From assembly GCF_900102545.1 (NCBI RefSeq), contig NZ_FNBN01000001.1, positions 1,601,125-1,665,124 of the forward strand: 64,000 bases of DNA. The letters run 5' to 3'. The notes beneath the pieces are model-generated. The model saw only the letters and a program-made list of their open reading frames with translations. It was not told where the DNA came from and made no database searches. The DNA is from Chitinophaga filiformis (lineage in GTDB: Bacteria > Bacteroidota > Bacteroidia > Chitinophagales > Chitinophagaceae). Below are positions 26,564-34,930 of the stretch, piece after piece (within the stretch, counting starts at the first letter, position 1; every line of letters starts with the position of its first letter). The translations under genes were made by a program, and so were the position numbers.

Positions 26564-27028
26564 TTGGAACTCAATCACTACATACAAAGCGGGATCATAG
26601 AAAGCTACGTGCTGGGGATCGCCACGGCCAGTGAAATGGAGGAATTGCAGCAGATGCGACGACTCTATCCCTCATTGAATGCTGAGATCATAGCCGTGGA
26701 ACGCAGAATAGAAAAAACCGCCCTCGAAGAGGCGGTGCTGCCGTCTCCTTATCTTAAACAACGTATATTCCAGCACATCAACTGGCGGGAAGAGTTACCA
26801 CCACCAGACGATAAATCCCGCTATACATTTATCAATATACACTCAAAGGATACACAACATATCACCGTTCACAAGTGGTGGCGCCTGTTTTTTATTATCA
26901 CTTTTATCCTCTCCAAAATCTGCCTTTTCTTTGCGATCTATTTTTTTCTCAAATATCAACAGTCACGGGAAAAGGAGAAAGAAGCAGAACAGCAGATACA
27001 TACTGAACAGATAACATCCCCAAAATAA
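26564..27028 (+). CDS. Minimal anti-sigma-like membrane protein, copy 1
   Basis: The 154-residue protein starts TTG immediately after the sigma stop. Its N-terminus (MELNHYIQSGIIESYVLGIA, then 'LQQMRRLYPSLNAEIIAVERRIEK') matches the cytoplasmic domain of Bacteroidota RskA-like anti-sigma factors. A transmembrane helix lies at ~112-130 (FFIITFILSKICLFFAIYFF) and only ~25 charged residues follow, so the usual periplasmic RskA domain is missing. It probably binds the adjacent sigma factor (inference). A paralogue follows. Confidence 0.72.
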   Translation: MELNHYIQSGIIESYVLGIATASEMEELQQMRRLYPSLNAEIIAVERRIEKTALEEAVLPSPYLKQRIFQHINWREELPPPDDKSRYTFINIHSKDTQHITVHKWWRLFFIITFILSKICLFFAIYFFLKYQQSREKEKEAEQQIHTEQITSPK

Positions 27029-27231
27029 GTCAGATATTTGTGGTAACATAGGTGTATACACTTATGCTGTTCAGATTAAGCATCTCATTATCAATTTGCT
27101 GTAAAGGGGACATGGTTATCATGTGATTTTTATTTGGAAATGAATTAGCTTAATTTGACATTTGAAGGTTACGTGCAGAAAAGAACTGCACCCGGAACAT
27201 TTGCCGTAAATAATATAGATACATTTTCGCC

Positions 27232-27708
27232 TTGGAGCTTCATGATTATATAGAAAGTGGCATTATTGAGAGTTACCTGCTGGGCTTAGCTTCTGATGCA
27301 GAGGCTGAGTTATTCGAGCATATGCGCAGTTTGTATCCGGAGTTAAATACCGAGATCTCTGCAGCAGAATACCGGCTACAGAAGGTAATGGAGGATGGTG
27401 GTGTTACGCCACCGGCAATTGTATGGAACAAAATTGCCGGGCGACTGACACCTCATGGGGGGAATGGTTACTATTCAAGAGCCGGCAGGCAGCAAACAGA
27501 CGGACCTCGGACGTATGTACTACAGCCACGTAATAATACTATTACCGTTAGCATTTGGTGGCGTTGTACCGTTATCGCTATGATGGTGATCATCATGGCG
27601 CTTGTGGCCAGTACCATTTATTTTTATCAGCAGTTCCGTAATATGGAGGAACGTTTAATGCGCTTATACCCAACTCATACGGAAATGTCGCCTCCTGATG
27701 TACGATGA
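27232..27708 (+). CDS. Minimal anti-sigma-like membrane protein, copy 2
   Basis: The 158-residue paralogue of the preceding gene starts MELHDYIESGIIESYLLGLA (TTG start) and has the same order: anti-sigma-like N-terminus ('MRSLYPELNTEISAAEYRLQ'), linker, WW-R-flanked transmembrane helix (~108-128), short tail. It lies 203 nt after copy 1 and has diverged strongly outside the N-terminal motif, so the duplication is old. It may respond to a different partner or modulate the same sigma factor. Confidence 0.7.
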   Translation: MELHDYIESGIIESYLLGLASDAEAELFEHMRSLYPELNTEISAAEYRLQKVMEDGGVTPPAIVWNKIAGRLTPHGGNGYYSRAGRQQTDGPRTYVLQPRNNTITVSIWWRCTVIAMMVIIMALVASTIYFYQQFRNMEERLMRLYPTHTEMSPPDVR

Positions 27709-27794
27709 GCGATTTGGTACGTTTCTTGTTTTTTCCCACCTTGCGTCCGTAATGCATTGCATTTCCGACAATTTAAACATCAAATTATTTGAAC

Positions 27795-28292
27795 ATGAAA
27801 CACCTTACACTTGCAGTATTATGCCTCGTAGCAGCTGTATTTGCCATATCCTGTAAATCTCAAAAAGCGGCCACAGACACAGCGCAAAGCGCCAGCAAAG
27901 GTTCTGTTAAAGGAAACTGGGTTATTACAGATATTACTTTTGACGGTATTCCAAGAGGTTCTAAGGTGACTGTTTTTGACGAAGCATCTTACAACTGCTT
28001 CAAAGGCAGCCAATGGATCCTGCCATCCAATAACAACGGTTCTTATACTTTATCTTCTACCGAAGATGGTTGTTCTACAGCTACACAAGCCATCGTATGG
28101 TCTATATACAAACAGGGTGGTGTGGACATGTTCCAGTTCAAGAAAGTAGGCACCGGTGTAAAGGCTAAGAATGTAACAGAAGGTTACCGTGTAGAGATCA
28201 GCTCTCTGAGCGCCACTTCCATGGTATGGAGAGCCGCGGTAGATTTTGAAGGCAAGACAGCTTACATTATATATACCCTGCAACGTAGTTAA
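27795..28292 (+). CDS. Lipocalin-like lipoprotein
   Basis: A ~165-residue secreted protein starting MKHLTLAVLCLVAAVFAISC with a lipobox (FAISC). The mature part has a 'KGNWVITDITFDGIP' strand, a 'FKGSQWILPSNNNGSYTL' segment and C-terminal beta strands, matching the small Bacteroidota lipocalin-like lipoproteins often found near OmpA-type genes. Ligand unknown. The family start favours the internal ATG 27795 over TTG 27789. Confidence 0.8.
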   Translation: MKHLTLAVLCLVAAVFAISCKSQKAATDTAQSASKGSVKGNWVITDITFDGIPRGSKVTVFDEASYNCFKGSQWILPSNNNGSYTLSSTEDGCSTATQAIVWSIYKQGGVDMFQFKKVGTGVKAKNVTEGYRVEISSLSATSMVWRAAVDFEGKTAYIIYTLQRS

Positions 28293-28325
28293 ACCGTTAC
28301 AGGGCTATACGTTAATATAGTACAG

Positions 28326-28374
28326 CGCTTAACATTTACATGGTGAAGGCCGTGTGAAATGTTAAGCGTTTTTG
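28326..28374 (+). terminator. Terminator of the lipocalin-like gene
   Basis: Perfect 12-nt arms CGCTTAACATTT and AAATGTTAAGCG enclose a 19-nt loop and are followed by TTTTTG. The LysR gene ends just beyond. Confidence 0.85.
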
Positions 28375-28377
28375 TTT

Positions 28378-29295
28378 TCAGGAATCTGGGGTTTGAGCAC
28401 CGGCGTGTTGCCGGGCAAAGCGCATAAACAACTGAGCCAGCTTATCCTGCTGTCCCTGTAAATAGATGAAGTGGAACTTCCTTACCAGTTTGAAGTTCTT
28501 AACGGGCAGGATCTTGAATTCGCCTGCTTCCAGTTCCCGCTTCACGGCATGCAGAGAAAGGAACGCTGCACAAGGTGCGTGGTGCAGATATGATTTTATG
28601 CTCTCGGTACTGCCCATGTACATGGCTATCTGCAGATCCGTGAGTTTCAGTTTAAGCCGCTTCAGTTCATCTGTGATCACTTCCAGTGTTCCGGAGCCTT
28701 GTTCACGCATCAGTAACGGAATGGACTTCAGTTCTGCAGCTGTCAGCGCGGCATCAGGATCGCCTTCACCGTAATTATATTTCACGTTCCCGATGAGGGC
28801 TATTTCGTCTTTCGCAAACTCCACATATTTCAGCACCGGATTTTTTGAACGGCCTTCTATCAATCCCAGTTGGATTGTTTTGTCGAAGAGCGCCTGTTCC
28901 ACCTGTTCTGTATTGCCGGAAATGAGGGAGGCGGTTATCTCGGGATAACGCTGGTTGAACTGTGCCAGCAGGGGCGGAATGAAATACTGTGCAATGGTAG
29001 TGCTGGCGCCCAGAGAGAGCAGGCCGCCCTGTTCATGCTTTAGCTGATTGATCTCATACTCAAGATTGCGATAACTGGTAAAGATATCATCTGCATGTTT
29101 GAGCATCACCTGGCCGGCACGGGTGATCTTGATCTTATTGCCTATACGTTCAAACAGCGCCATGCCCAGTTGCTGTTCCAGCTCGTGAATATGTTTAGTC
29201 ACAGCCGGTTGTGATATGAACAACTCCTCAGCAGCTTTTGTGAAGCTGAGGCGCCTGGCTACTGTGTAGAATACTTTTAACCTGAAGTCCAACAT
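28378..29295 (-). CDS. LysR-family transcriptional regulator
   Basis: The 305-residue protein has the LysR winged HTH at the N-terminus ('FYTVARRLSFTKAAEELFISQPAVTKHIHELEQQLG') and a type 2 periplasmic-binding effector domain (~90-295, 'LSLGASTTIAQYFIPPLLAQF'). No divergent metabolic target gene is adjacent: upstream lies the terminator of a secreted repeat protein. Its regulon cannot be read from here; the binding domain resembles the CysL/CbbR-type group. Confidence 0.9.
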   Translation of the reverse strand: MLDFRLKVFYTVARRLSFTKAAEELFISQPAVTKHIHELEQQLGMALFERIGNKIKITRAGQVMLKHADDIFTSYRNLEYEINQLKHEQGGLLSLGASTTIAQYFIPPLLAQFNQRYPEITASLISGNTEQVEQALFDKTIQLGLIEGRSKNPVLKYVEFAKDEIALIGNVKYNYGEGDPDAALTAAELKSIPLLMREQGSGTLEVITDELKRLKLKLTDLQIAMYMGSTESIKSYLHHAPCAAFLSLHAVKRELEAGEFKILPVKNFKLVRKFHFIYLQGQQDKLAQLFMRFARQHAGAQTPDS

Positions 29296-29317
29296 TGCTT
29301 AAATGTACGAAGAAAAA

Positions 29318-29351
29318 AAGCGGTTATCCTACCGGGGCAGGATAACCGCTT
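29318..29351 (-). terminator. Terminator of the secreted repeat protein gene
   Basis: On the minus strand the perfect arms AAGCGGTTATCCT and AGGATAACCGCTT enclose an 8-nt loop and run into a T-rich stretch. Confidence 0.9.
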
Positions 29352-29370
29352 ATGAAAGAGGTGATTGTTA

Positions 29371-29757
29371 TTAAGCTTTTTTCTCTTCAGCTTTCTTTTC
29401 TTTATTTTCCTTGAAGCGTTTGTCAGGAGTACCGTCTGCCTTTTTAGGACCTTCTGGTTTTGCATCCTTGTTTTCTTTGAAACGCTTATCAGGGGTACCA
29501 TCTTTCTTCAACGGACCCTGTGCTTTGCTGTCTTTTGCTTCTTTGTTTTCTTTAAAACGTTTGTCTGGCGTACCATCTTTCTTCACTGGTTTGCCGGAGG
29601 CGCTGTCCAGTGCCGGACGGTTAGCTTTCTGACCTGGTTTTTCTGTTCTGTGTTCGGCTTTCACTGGTTTCTGCTGGGCTGCAGGAGTCTGGGCCATAGC
29701 AACTGATGCACCCATGAACAGTGCTAACACACCTGTTAAAATCTTTTTCATTTTCAT
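29371..29757 (-). CDS. Secreted lysine-rich repeat protein (KKDGTPDKRFKENK)
   Basis: The 128-residue protein has a signal peptide (MKMKKILTGVLALFMGASVAMA) and three near-identical units of the type KKDGTPDKRFKENK spaced by ~20 residues, in a Lys/Pro/Glu-rich chain with no Cys. A real start at the second ATG (MKKILTG) is equally possible. Similar repeat motifs occur in uncharacterised secreted Bacteroidota proteins. Probably an unfolded periplasmic or surface protein; a basic DGTPDxR unit could bind calcium or polyanions, which is speculation. Confidence 0.8.
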   Translation of the reverse strand: MKMKKILTGVLALFMGASVAMAQTPAAQQKPVKAEHRTEKPGQKANRPALDSASGKPVKKDGTPDKRFKENKEAKDSKAQGPLKKDGTPDKRFKENKDAKPEGPKKADGTPDKRFKENKEKKAEEKKA

Positions 29758-30095
29758 TGTTGGATTAGGCCGAAAAATTAGTCATTTTTTTAATAGATAG
29801 GGGCGGTCACCTATAATATTTATTCGGATGTTTTAACGTAGTGATTTGCAATTTCTTGAAACGTAGTTTCCGCAAGAGATTGCGTATTGATACGCTTGAC
29901 AAAGGGCTTGCTGTGAGCGTACCTTTGTATCACCTGACAAAGTATAACAGTTAACCCCAAAATGTTTGATAACCCCTTAACTTATTGTAAATGGTTAAGG
30001 AGTGTGAATGTTGATGAAACGCACAATTCGATTGTCTGACGAACATATAGTGACCCCCTTTATTGATTTATGAATCATCCTGTTAACCTTGATCA
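29758..30095. other. Intergenic stretch upstream of the repeat-protein gene
   Basis: AT-rich, with no coding frame or recognised RNA. It carries the promoter region of the secreted repeat protein. Confidence 0.35.
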
Positions 30096-30124
30096 AAAAG
30101 GTCCCGCAACTGCGGGACCTTTTT
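30096..30124. terminator. Symmetric terminator hairpin before the repeat field
   Basis: The arms AAAAAGGTCCCGCA and TGCGGGACCTTTTT make it usable on both strands. It could stop ispG-side transcription on the minus strand. Confidence 0.7.
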
Positions 30125-30204
30125 CAATTAATATTGCTTTCGGGGACTCCGCCGCCCCGGGGGATTACCGTCATCGGGGGCATCATCGTCTTCCATGGAT
30201 TCCG

Positions 30205-30332
30205 TCGTCGGGAATTATCACCCCTCGTCCCGGTGTTATCACCCCTCGTCCCGGGGGTGTCATCCCTCGTCCCGGGGTTATCACCCCTCGTCCCGGGGTT
30301 ATCACCCCTCGTCCCGGGGTTGTCACCCCGGG
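30205..30332. repeat. Short GC-rich tandem repeat (~21-bp unit, about six copies)
   Basis: The unit approximates TATCACCCCTCGTCCCGGGGT, repeated head to tail with small variations. It keeps three forward frames open and so mimics genes. It runs directly into the 103-106-bp repeats. Confidence 0.85.
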
Positions 30333-30712
30333 CTACAAACACTGAGACTCCTGACGGAGTCTATCGGTGTTTTGTTTCCGGTTTATTGTTGTCCTGAGAT
30401 AATGAATCCTGCGTTGTCCCGGGGTTGCCGCCCCGGGGCTACAAACAAAAAGACTCCTGACGGAGTCTATCGGTGTTTTGTTTTCTGTTTATTGTTGTTC
30501 TGGGATAATGAATCCTGCGTCGTCCCGGGGGGCGCCCCGGGCTACAAACAAAAAGACTCCTGACGGAGTCTATCGGTGTTTTGTTTTCTGTTTATTGTTG
30601 TCCTGGGATAATGAATCCTGCGTCGTCCCGGGGGGCGCCCCGGGCTACAAACAAAAAGACTCCCTGACGGAGTCTATCGGTGTTTTGTTTCCCAGTTTAT
30701 TGCGGTATTGGT
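30333..30712. repeat. REP-like tandem repeats (103-106-bp unit, four copies)
   Basis: Units begin at 30346, 30452, 30555 and 30658 and each holds the hairpin GACTCCTGACGGAGTC, the phrase TATCGGTGTTTTGTTT, and a CCCGGGG...CCCCGGG palindrome followed by CTACAAAC. Copies are nearly identical (the last has an extra C). Related sequences occur at 55.5 and 63.8 kb, so this is a dispersed hairpin-repeat family. Confidence 0.85.
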
Positions 30713-30726
30713 AAGTGCTACAAGCT

Positions 30727-32670
30727 TTAATTCGCTGTGTCAACCCACATGCCGTTTTCCTTGATCAGGGAGATCAGCTCGTCAACTGCCACCTCACTGT
30801 TCAACCCGCGCTTCACGACTTCTTTTCCCCTATAGAGGGTGATCTTTCCTACACCGCTGCCTACATATCCAAAGTCGGCATCGGCCATTTCCCCGGGACC
30901 ATTTACGATGCAACCCATGATAGCGATCTTAACACCCTTCAGGTGGTTGGTCACTGCCCGGATCCTCGCAGTGGTCTCCTGGAGGTCAAATAAGGTACGT
31001 CCGCAGGAGGGGCATGAGATATATTCTGTTTTGGAAATACGCGTTCTGGTAGCCTGTAAAATGCCAAAGGCGATGTTATTAAGCAGGGCATGACCGGGAG
31101 CGTTTGTACCGGTTGCCTCACTGATCAGCCACATACCGTCTCCAAAACCGTCCAGCAGGAGGGCGCCGGTTTCAGTAGCATAATGTATCAGGTGCTCATC
31201 TGCAGTATTGTCTTCCGCGAAGCATTTCAATATCACCGGCTGCTGTATCTGGCGGTCCAGCAGGGTGATCATCGTACGTCTTACCTCTGGCATGGCATGC
31301 TCATTGGAAGAATGCAAACAGAGCACAACGGTATGATCCTTAGCCATCTGCAACAGCAGATTTTCCGGAATAGCTACACCGGTATTATGATCGATGAAGT
31401 TGATAAAAGCAGAACGTTCTTTGGACTGCAGGTATTCTTCTGCGGTAAAGAGCGGCATATATTTCTCCTTATCTGTAGCCCCGTACCAGATATCATGCGG
31501 TACAATCACTTTCAGGGTGCCTGGCAGCGCAAAGGACAGCAGTTCACGAGAGAATACGTAATCGGCTGCAGCGTCAGCAATGTTCCATTTGTCAGTATTG
31601 GCATCATACTGATAGCCTGCCGCCTGCAAATGTTCCGGTGTGATACCTCTAGTGGTACTAAAATCAGCCACAACTACGGGCACCTGCTTACCACCTATGT
31701 TATTTACCGCAATGCTTTCACGGCGTTTATAGTCAAATGGAGAATAAGGCAGCTGTTCTACCTCGGGAATGGGCGTGTGCTCCTGGCGGGTTGTATAACG
31801 TTTCACCAGGTCACGGCATACCGGCAGCTCAAATTCAGGATCTTCAGTCAGAGACACGCGGATGGTATCGCCGATACCATCTTCCAGCAGGGTACCGATA
31901 CCAACGGCAGATTTAATACGGCCATCTTCTCCATCACCAGCTTCGGTTACTCCCAGGTGCAGCGGATAACAGTGACCCAGCTGGTCCTGCATGGTATGGA
32001 CAAGGAGGCGGTAAGCCTGCACCATCACCTGCGGATTGCTGGATTTCATACTGAGCACGATGTTCCTGAAGTTCAGGTCTTCCGCAATACGGAGGAACTC
32101 CATCGCGCTTTCCACCATTCCCATGGGGGTATCGCCATAGCGACTCATGATACGGTCGCTCAGGGAGCCATGGTTAGTACCGATGCGCATTGCAGTGCCA
32201 TGTTCCTGGCATATTTTCACCAGGGGGGTGAACTGTTTGCGGATGCGGTCTATTTCTTCCTGGTATTCGCTGTCTGTATAAGTGAGTGTCTCAAACTTCT
32301 TTTTATCGACGTAGTTGCCGGGATTGATACGCACTTTTTCCACAATACGTGCCGCTATCTCAGCAGCGTTTGGTGTAAAGTGTATATCTGCCACGAGGGG
32401 TGTGGTATATCCTCTTTTGCGCAGTTCATTGCGGATGGGCAACAGATTCTCTGCTTCTTTTTTGCTGGGAGCGGTAATACGCACCAGTTCTGCTCCTGCC
32501 TCTATACAACGGATAGCCTGTTCCACAGTGGCTTTGGTATCCATTGTGTCCGTAGTGGTCATGGTCTGGATACGTATAGGATGATTATTACCGATCAGCA
32601 GGTCTCCAACCTTTACCTCTAAAGTGGCCAGTCGCTTATATTCCGTCAGTGAATTACAATATAGCTGCAT
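30727..32670 (-). CDS. ispG: 4-hydroxy-3-methylbut-2-enyl-diphosphate synthase (flavodoxin/ferredoxin)
   Basis: The 647-residue protein is IspG/GcpE of the non-mevalonate isoprenoid pathway. The N-terminal TIM-barrel half ('RIQTMTTTDTMDTKATVEQ', 'VADIHFTPNAAEIAARIVEK', 'VRINPGNY', GVTEAGDGEDG) is followed by a ~250-residue insertion (about 290-540) found in Bacteroidota, chlamydial and plant IspG, then the 4Fe-4S domain with CPSCGRTLFD and 'IMGCIVNGPGEMADADFGYVG'. The enzyme converts ME-cPP to HMBPP. Full length. Confidence 0.96.
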   Translation of the reverse strand: MQLYCNSLTEYKRLATLEVKVGDLLIGNNHPIRIQTMTTTDTMDTKATVEQAIRCIEAGAELVRITAPSKKEAENLLPIRNELRKRGYTTPLVADIHFTPNAAEIAARIVEKVRINPGNYVDKKKFETLTYTDSEYQEEIDRIRKQFTPLVKICQEHGTAMRIGTNHGSLSDRIMSRYGDTPMGMVESAMEFLRIAEDLNFRNIVLSMKSSNPQVMVQAYRLLVHTMQDQLGHCYPLHLGVTEAGDGEDGRIKSAVGIGTLLEDGIGDTIRVSLTEDPEFELPVCRDLVKRYTTRQEHTPIPEVEQLPYSPFDYKRRESIAVNNIGGKQVPVVVADFSTTRGITPEHLQAAGYQYDANTDKWNIADAAADYVFSRELLSFALPGTLKVIVPHDIWYGATDKEKYMPLFTAEEYLQSKERSAFINFIDHNTGVAIPENLLLQMAKDHTVVLCLHSSNEHAMPEVRRTMITLLDRQIQQPVILKCFAEDNTADEHLIHYATETGALLLDGFGDGMWLISEATGTNAPGHALLNNIAFGILQATRTRISKTEYISCPSCGRTLFDLQETTARIRAVTNHLKGVKIAIMGCIVNGPGEMADADFGYVGSGVGKITLYRGKEVVKRGLNSEVAVDELISLIKENGMWVDTAN

Positions 32671-32695
32671 AAAAGAAATCCAAATAAATATGGAG

Positions 32696-32703
32696 CAAAG
32701 GTA
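32696..32703 (-). promoter_or_regulatory. Promoter -7 element (TACCTTTG) of ispG
   Basis: Exact TAnnTTTG match 26 nt upstream of the ispG start on the minus strand, with ATTG about 22 nt further upstream. Confidence 0.5.
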
Positions 32704-32725
32704 ATGAATAGAAATCGCGAATAGA

Positions 32726-33268
32726 TCAATTGCGCAGCGGGAATTGCATGGGATAGGAGGGCCGGAATTTGCCTCTGCTCACCTCCTGCAGTTTGTGCCT
32801 CAGCAGTGTACGGTTGAGGGATGAAAGCCGGTCCAGGTAGAGTCTGCCCTCCACATGATCGTATTCATGCTGGATAATACGTGCGTTCATGCCCTGAAAT
32901 GTAGCAGTCTGCGTTTGAAAATCCGCATCCTGGTAACGGATGGTAATGCTATCTGGTCGTGTAACAGGCGCTAAGAGGCCGGGTATGCTCAGACAGCCTT
33001 CCTCCTCCGTGGAGAGGGTATTGCTGTATTCCAGTATAGAGGGATTGATGAATGCCTGGCGGATGTGGGCCGTTTCATCGCGGTTATCCACCAGGAAGAT
33101 GCGTAGCGGCTGACCTATCTGGGGGGCGGCCAGTCCAACACCGGCGGCATTATCCAGGGTCTGCCACATATCAGTGATCAATTGCTGGAGTCCGGGTGTT
33201 TCCTTGCTTACTTTCTGGGTCTGTTGTCGTAAGACAGGGGCGCCATAGGCGACAATAGGTCGTATCAT
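32726..33268 (-). CDS. def: Peptide deformylase
   Basis: The product from MIRPIVAYGAPVLRQ is ~180 residues with all three deformylase motifs: GVGLAAPQIG, EGCLSIPG and HEYDHVEG (Cys and two His bind the metal, Glu is catalytic). It removes the N-formyl group from new proteins. A longer in-frame start at 33325 adds 19 residues not seen in the family and overlaps the region upstream of the AraC gene, so Met 33268 is preferred. Confidence 0.95.
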   Translation of the reverse strand: MIRPIVAYGAPVLRQQTQKVSKETPGLQQLITDMWQTLDNAAGVGLAAPQIGQPLRIFLVDNRDETAHIRQAFINPSILEYSNTLSTEEEGCLSIPGLLAPVTRPDSITIRYQDADFQTQTATFQGMNARIIQHEYDHVEGRLYLDRLSSLNRTLLRHKLQEVSRGKFRPSYPMQFPLRN

Positions 33269-33330
33269 GTTTTTTGTTGCGAAGAACGCCCTTCCTATCC
33301 TGCCGGGATAGCACATTTTCGACATCCGTA

Positions 33331-34206
33331 ATGGACGGGAATGGCGAGGGGCCTGATTCTATGTATCTTCGTAGAGATATGCCGGTAGATCTGCTCGCAC
33401 ATATTTTCATGGAACGGCTTCCACTAGCCAGACCCACACCAGGGTTGACAGATATAGTGGAGGGCTATTACTATGTAACCTGGGAAGGCCGGGAGGAAGA
33501 TGTATGGGCAAGCCTGGATGGAGCGCCCGTCCTTGTGTTCTTAATAAATGCGCCGCATCGGCTTACCTTCAGAGGTGCACATAACCGCGTATTCAACGGT
33601 GCATTCTTCTGTTGCTTCGGATTGCAGGATACCTATATCACACATCTGCCGAAAGGAATGGAGTTGCTGGTGGTCAGGTTTACCAATTGTGGATTATATC
33701 ATTTGCTGCAACAGCCGGCAATGGGAATGCAGCATGCATTGTGCGGGATTGGTGAGATATGGGGGAGCTCAGGAGAGGAGCTGGCGGAAATTATCTGCAA
33801 TACCCGTGGAAAAGAGCAACTGGCATTGCTGGAAGCATTTCTGCTCAGGAAGTTGCCTGCTTATACAACCGTGAACTACATGCTGCAATCAGCAATACAG
33901 CTGGTCCGCGATCATCGTGGTCGGATCACTGTAGCTGATATCTGCAGCCAGTTACGACTGAATTATAAATGGCTGGAGCGGAATTTTCGTCAGTATCTGG
34001 GCCTTACTCCCAAGGCCTACCTCAGTAGCATTCGCTTTCTACATGCCTATTTCGGCCTGATGCAGCCCGATACAGACCTTATCCGGATAGCGCTGGATAA
34101 CGGGTACTATGATCAGAACCATTTTATCAGGGATTGCAGGAAATATACCGGGCAGGTACCGTCCCGGATTACCAGTCTTTATCAACAGGTACCGCCTGCC
34201 CTTTAG
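33331..34206 (+). CDS. AraC-family transcriptional regulator
   Basis: The protein (up to ~291 residues) has an N-terminal ligand-type domain ('RPTPGLTDIVEGYYYVTWEG' to ~180, DUF6597-like) and a C-terminal AraC HTH pair ('ITVADICSQLRLNYKWLERNFRQYLGLTPKAYL', 'IRIALDNGYYDQNHFIRDCRKYTGQVPSRI'). The start is uncertain: ATG 33331, 33361 and 33379 and TTG 33274 are all in frame. It is divergent from def, and its last 38 bp overlap the 3' end of batC on the opposite strand. Confidence 0.88.
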   Translation: MDGNGEGPDSMYLRRDMPVDLLAHIFMERLPLARPTPGLTDIVEGYYYVTWEGREEDVWASLDGAPVLVFLINAPHRLTFRGAHNRVFNGAFFCCFGLQDTYITHLPKGMELLVVRFTNCGLYHLLQQPAMGMQHALCGIGEIWGSSGEELAEIICNTRGKEQLALLEAFLLRKLPAYTTVNYMLQSAIQLVRDHRGRITVADICSQLRLNYKWLERNFRQYLGLTPKAYLSSIRFLHAYFGLMQPDTDLIRIALDNGYYDQNHFIRDCRKYTGQVPSRITSLYQQVPPAL

Positions 34207-34930
34207 CCTTCTTCATTTTATCCTGCAGTTTGTTTTCTTCCTGGCCTAATGCCTGGAGTAAACGCTCTGCTTCCTGTTTATTCAATTTGCTTGGCTGTGG
34301 TTCAGGTTTCTCGTCCTGCTGTTCTTTATTCTTGTTCTTATCCTTATTCTGGTTATCCTTGTTCTCGTCCTGTTTATTCTTATTCTGCTGATCTTTATTC
34401 TGTTGGTCCTTATTCTGTTGGTCTTTATTCTGCTGATTTTTATCCTTGTCTTTTTTGTCCTTATTGTCACCTCCGCCGCCTTGCTGTTTTTTCAGCATAG
34501 CCTGTGCATAAGCCAGGTTATAGCGGGCTTCTTCGTCTGAAGGATTCTGTTTCAGCGCTTCTTTGTATGCTTTGATACTTTCTTCCCATTTCTTTCCTTC
34601 CATGAAGGTGTTGCCGATATTATAGCTGGCATCGGCCTTGCCCTCACGGGTAGGCGCTATCTTAAAGCTATTGGCGTATTGGGTACGGGCATCGTCAAAA
34701 CGCTTCTGTTCATACAGGGAGTTACCCAGGTTATAGCGGCCTTCCACCGACTGCTTATTTACCTCCAGGGCCTTCTTGTAGTTGGCTTCAGCGTCAGTAT
34801 ACTGCTTATTCTTATACAGCTCATTTCCTTTGCGGATGTATTTATTTCCGGTCTGGGCAAAAGCGCTCTGGCACAGGCAGATCAACACGCCAGCCAATAA
34901 AGTCTGATATGTGAATGTTAGTTTCGTCAT
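34169..34930 (-). CDS. batC: BatC-like TPR protein
   Basis: The 253-residue protein has a signal peptide (to ~25, QSAFAQ), 3-4 TPR units (about 30-165, 'VEGRYNLGNSLYEQKRFDDA', 'ADASYNIGNTFMEGKKWEES', 'EEARYNLAYAQAMLKKQQ'), and a low-complexity Asp/Asn/Lys/Gln tract (~170-215) before a short C-terminal helix. It overlaps batB by 4 nt (ATGA), as in Bacteroidota aerotolerance (bat) operons. The 3' end overlaps the convergent AraC gene by 38 bp. Confidence 0.87.
   Translation of the reverse strand: MTKLTFTYQTLLAGVLICLCQSAFAQTGNKYIRKGNELYKNKQYTDAEANYKKALEVNKQSVEGRYNLGNSLYEQKRFDDARTQYANSFKIAPTREGKADASYNIGNTFMEGKKWEESIKAYKEALKQNPSDEEARYNLAYAQAMLKKQQGGGGDNKDKKDKDKNQQNKDQQNKDQQNKDQQNKNKQDENKDNQNKDKNKNKEQQDEKPEPQPSKLNKQEAERLLQALGQEENKLQDKMKKAKGQAVPVDKDW

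Noticed and set aside
30333..30712. Possible CRISPR array
   Set aside because: The units are contiguous ~103-bp copies with no unique spacers, and no cas genes are near.
30070..30714. Several overlapping open frames encoding repeated 'GVITPRP'- or 'SSRGYHP'-like peptides
   Set aside because: The tandem DNA repeat keeps several frames open; there is no start context or codon bias, and the copies are DNA-level repeats.
31090..32622. 510-codon open frame opposite ispG
   Set aside because: It is fully antisense to ispG, which has all family motifs; the product is Cys/His/Ile-rich and resembles no protein.
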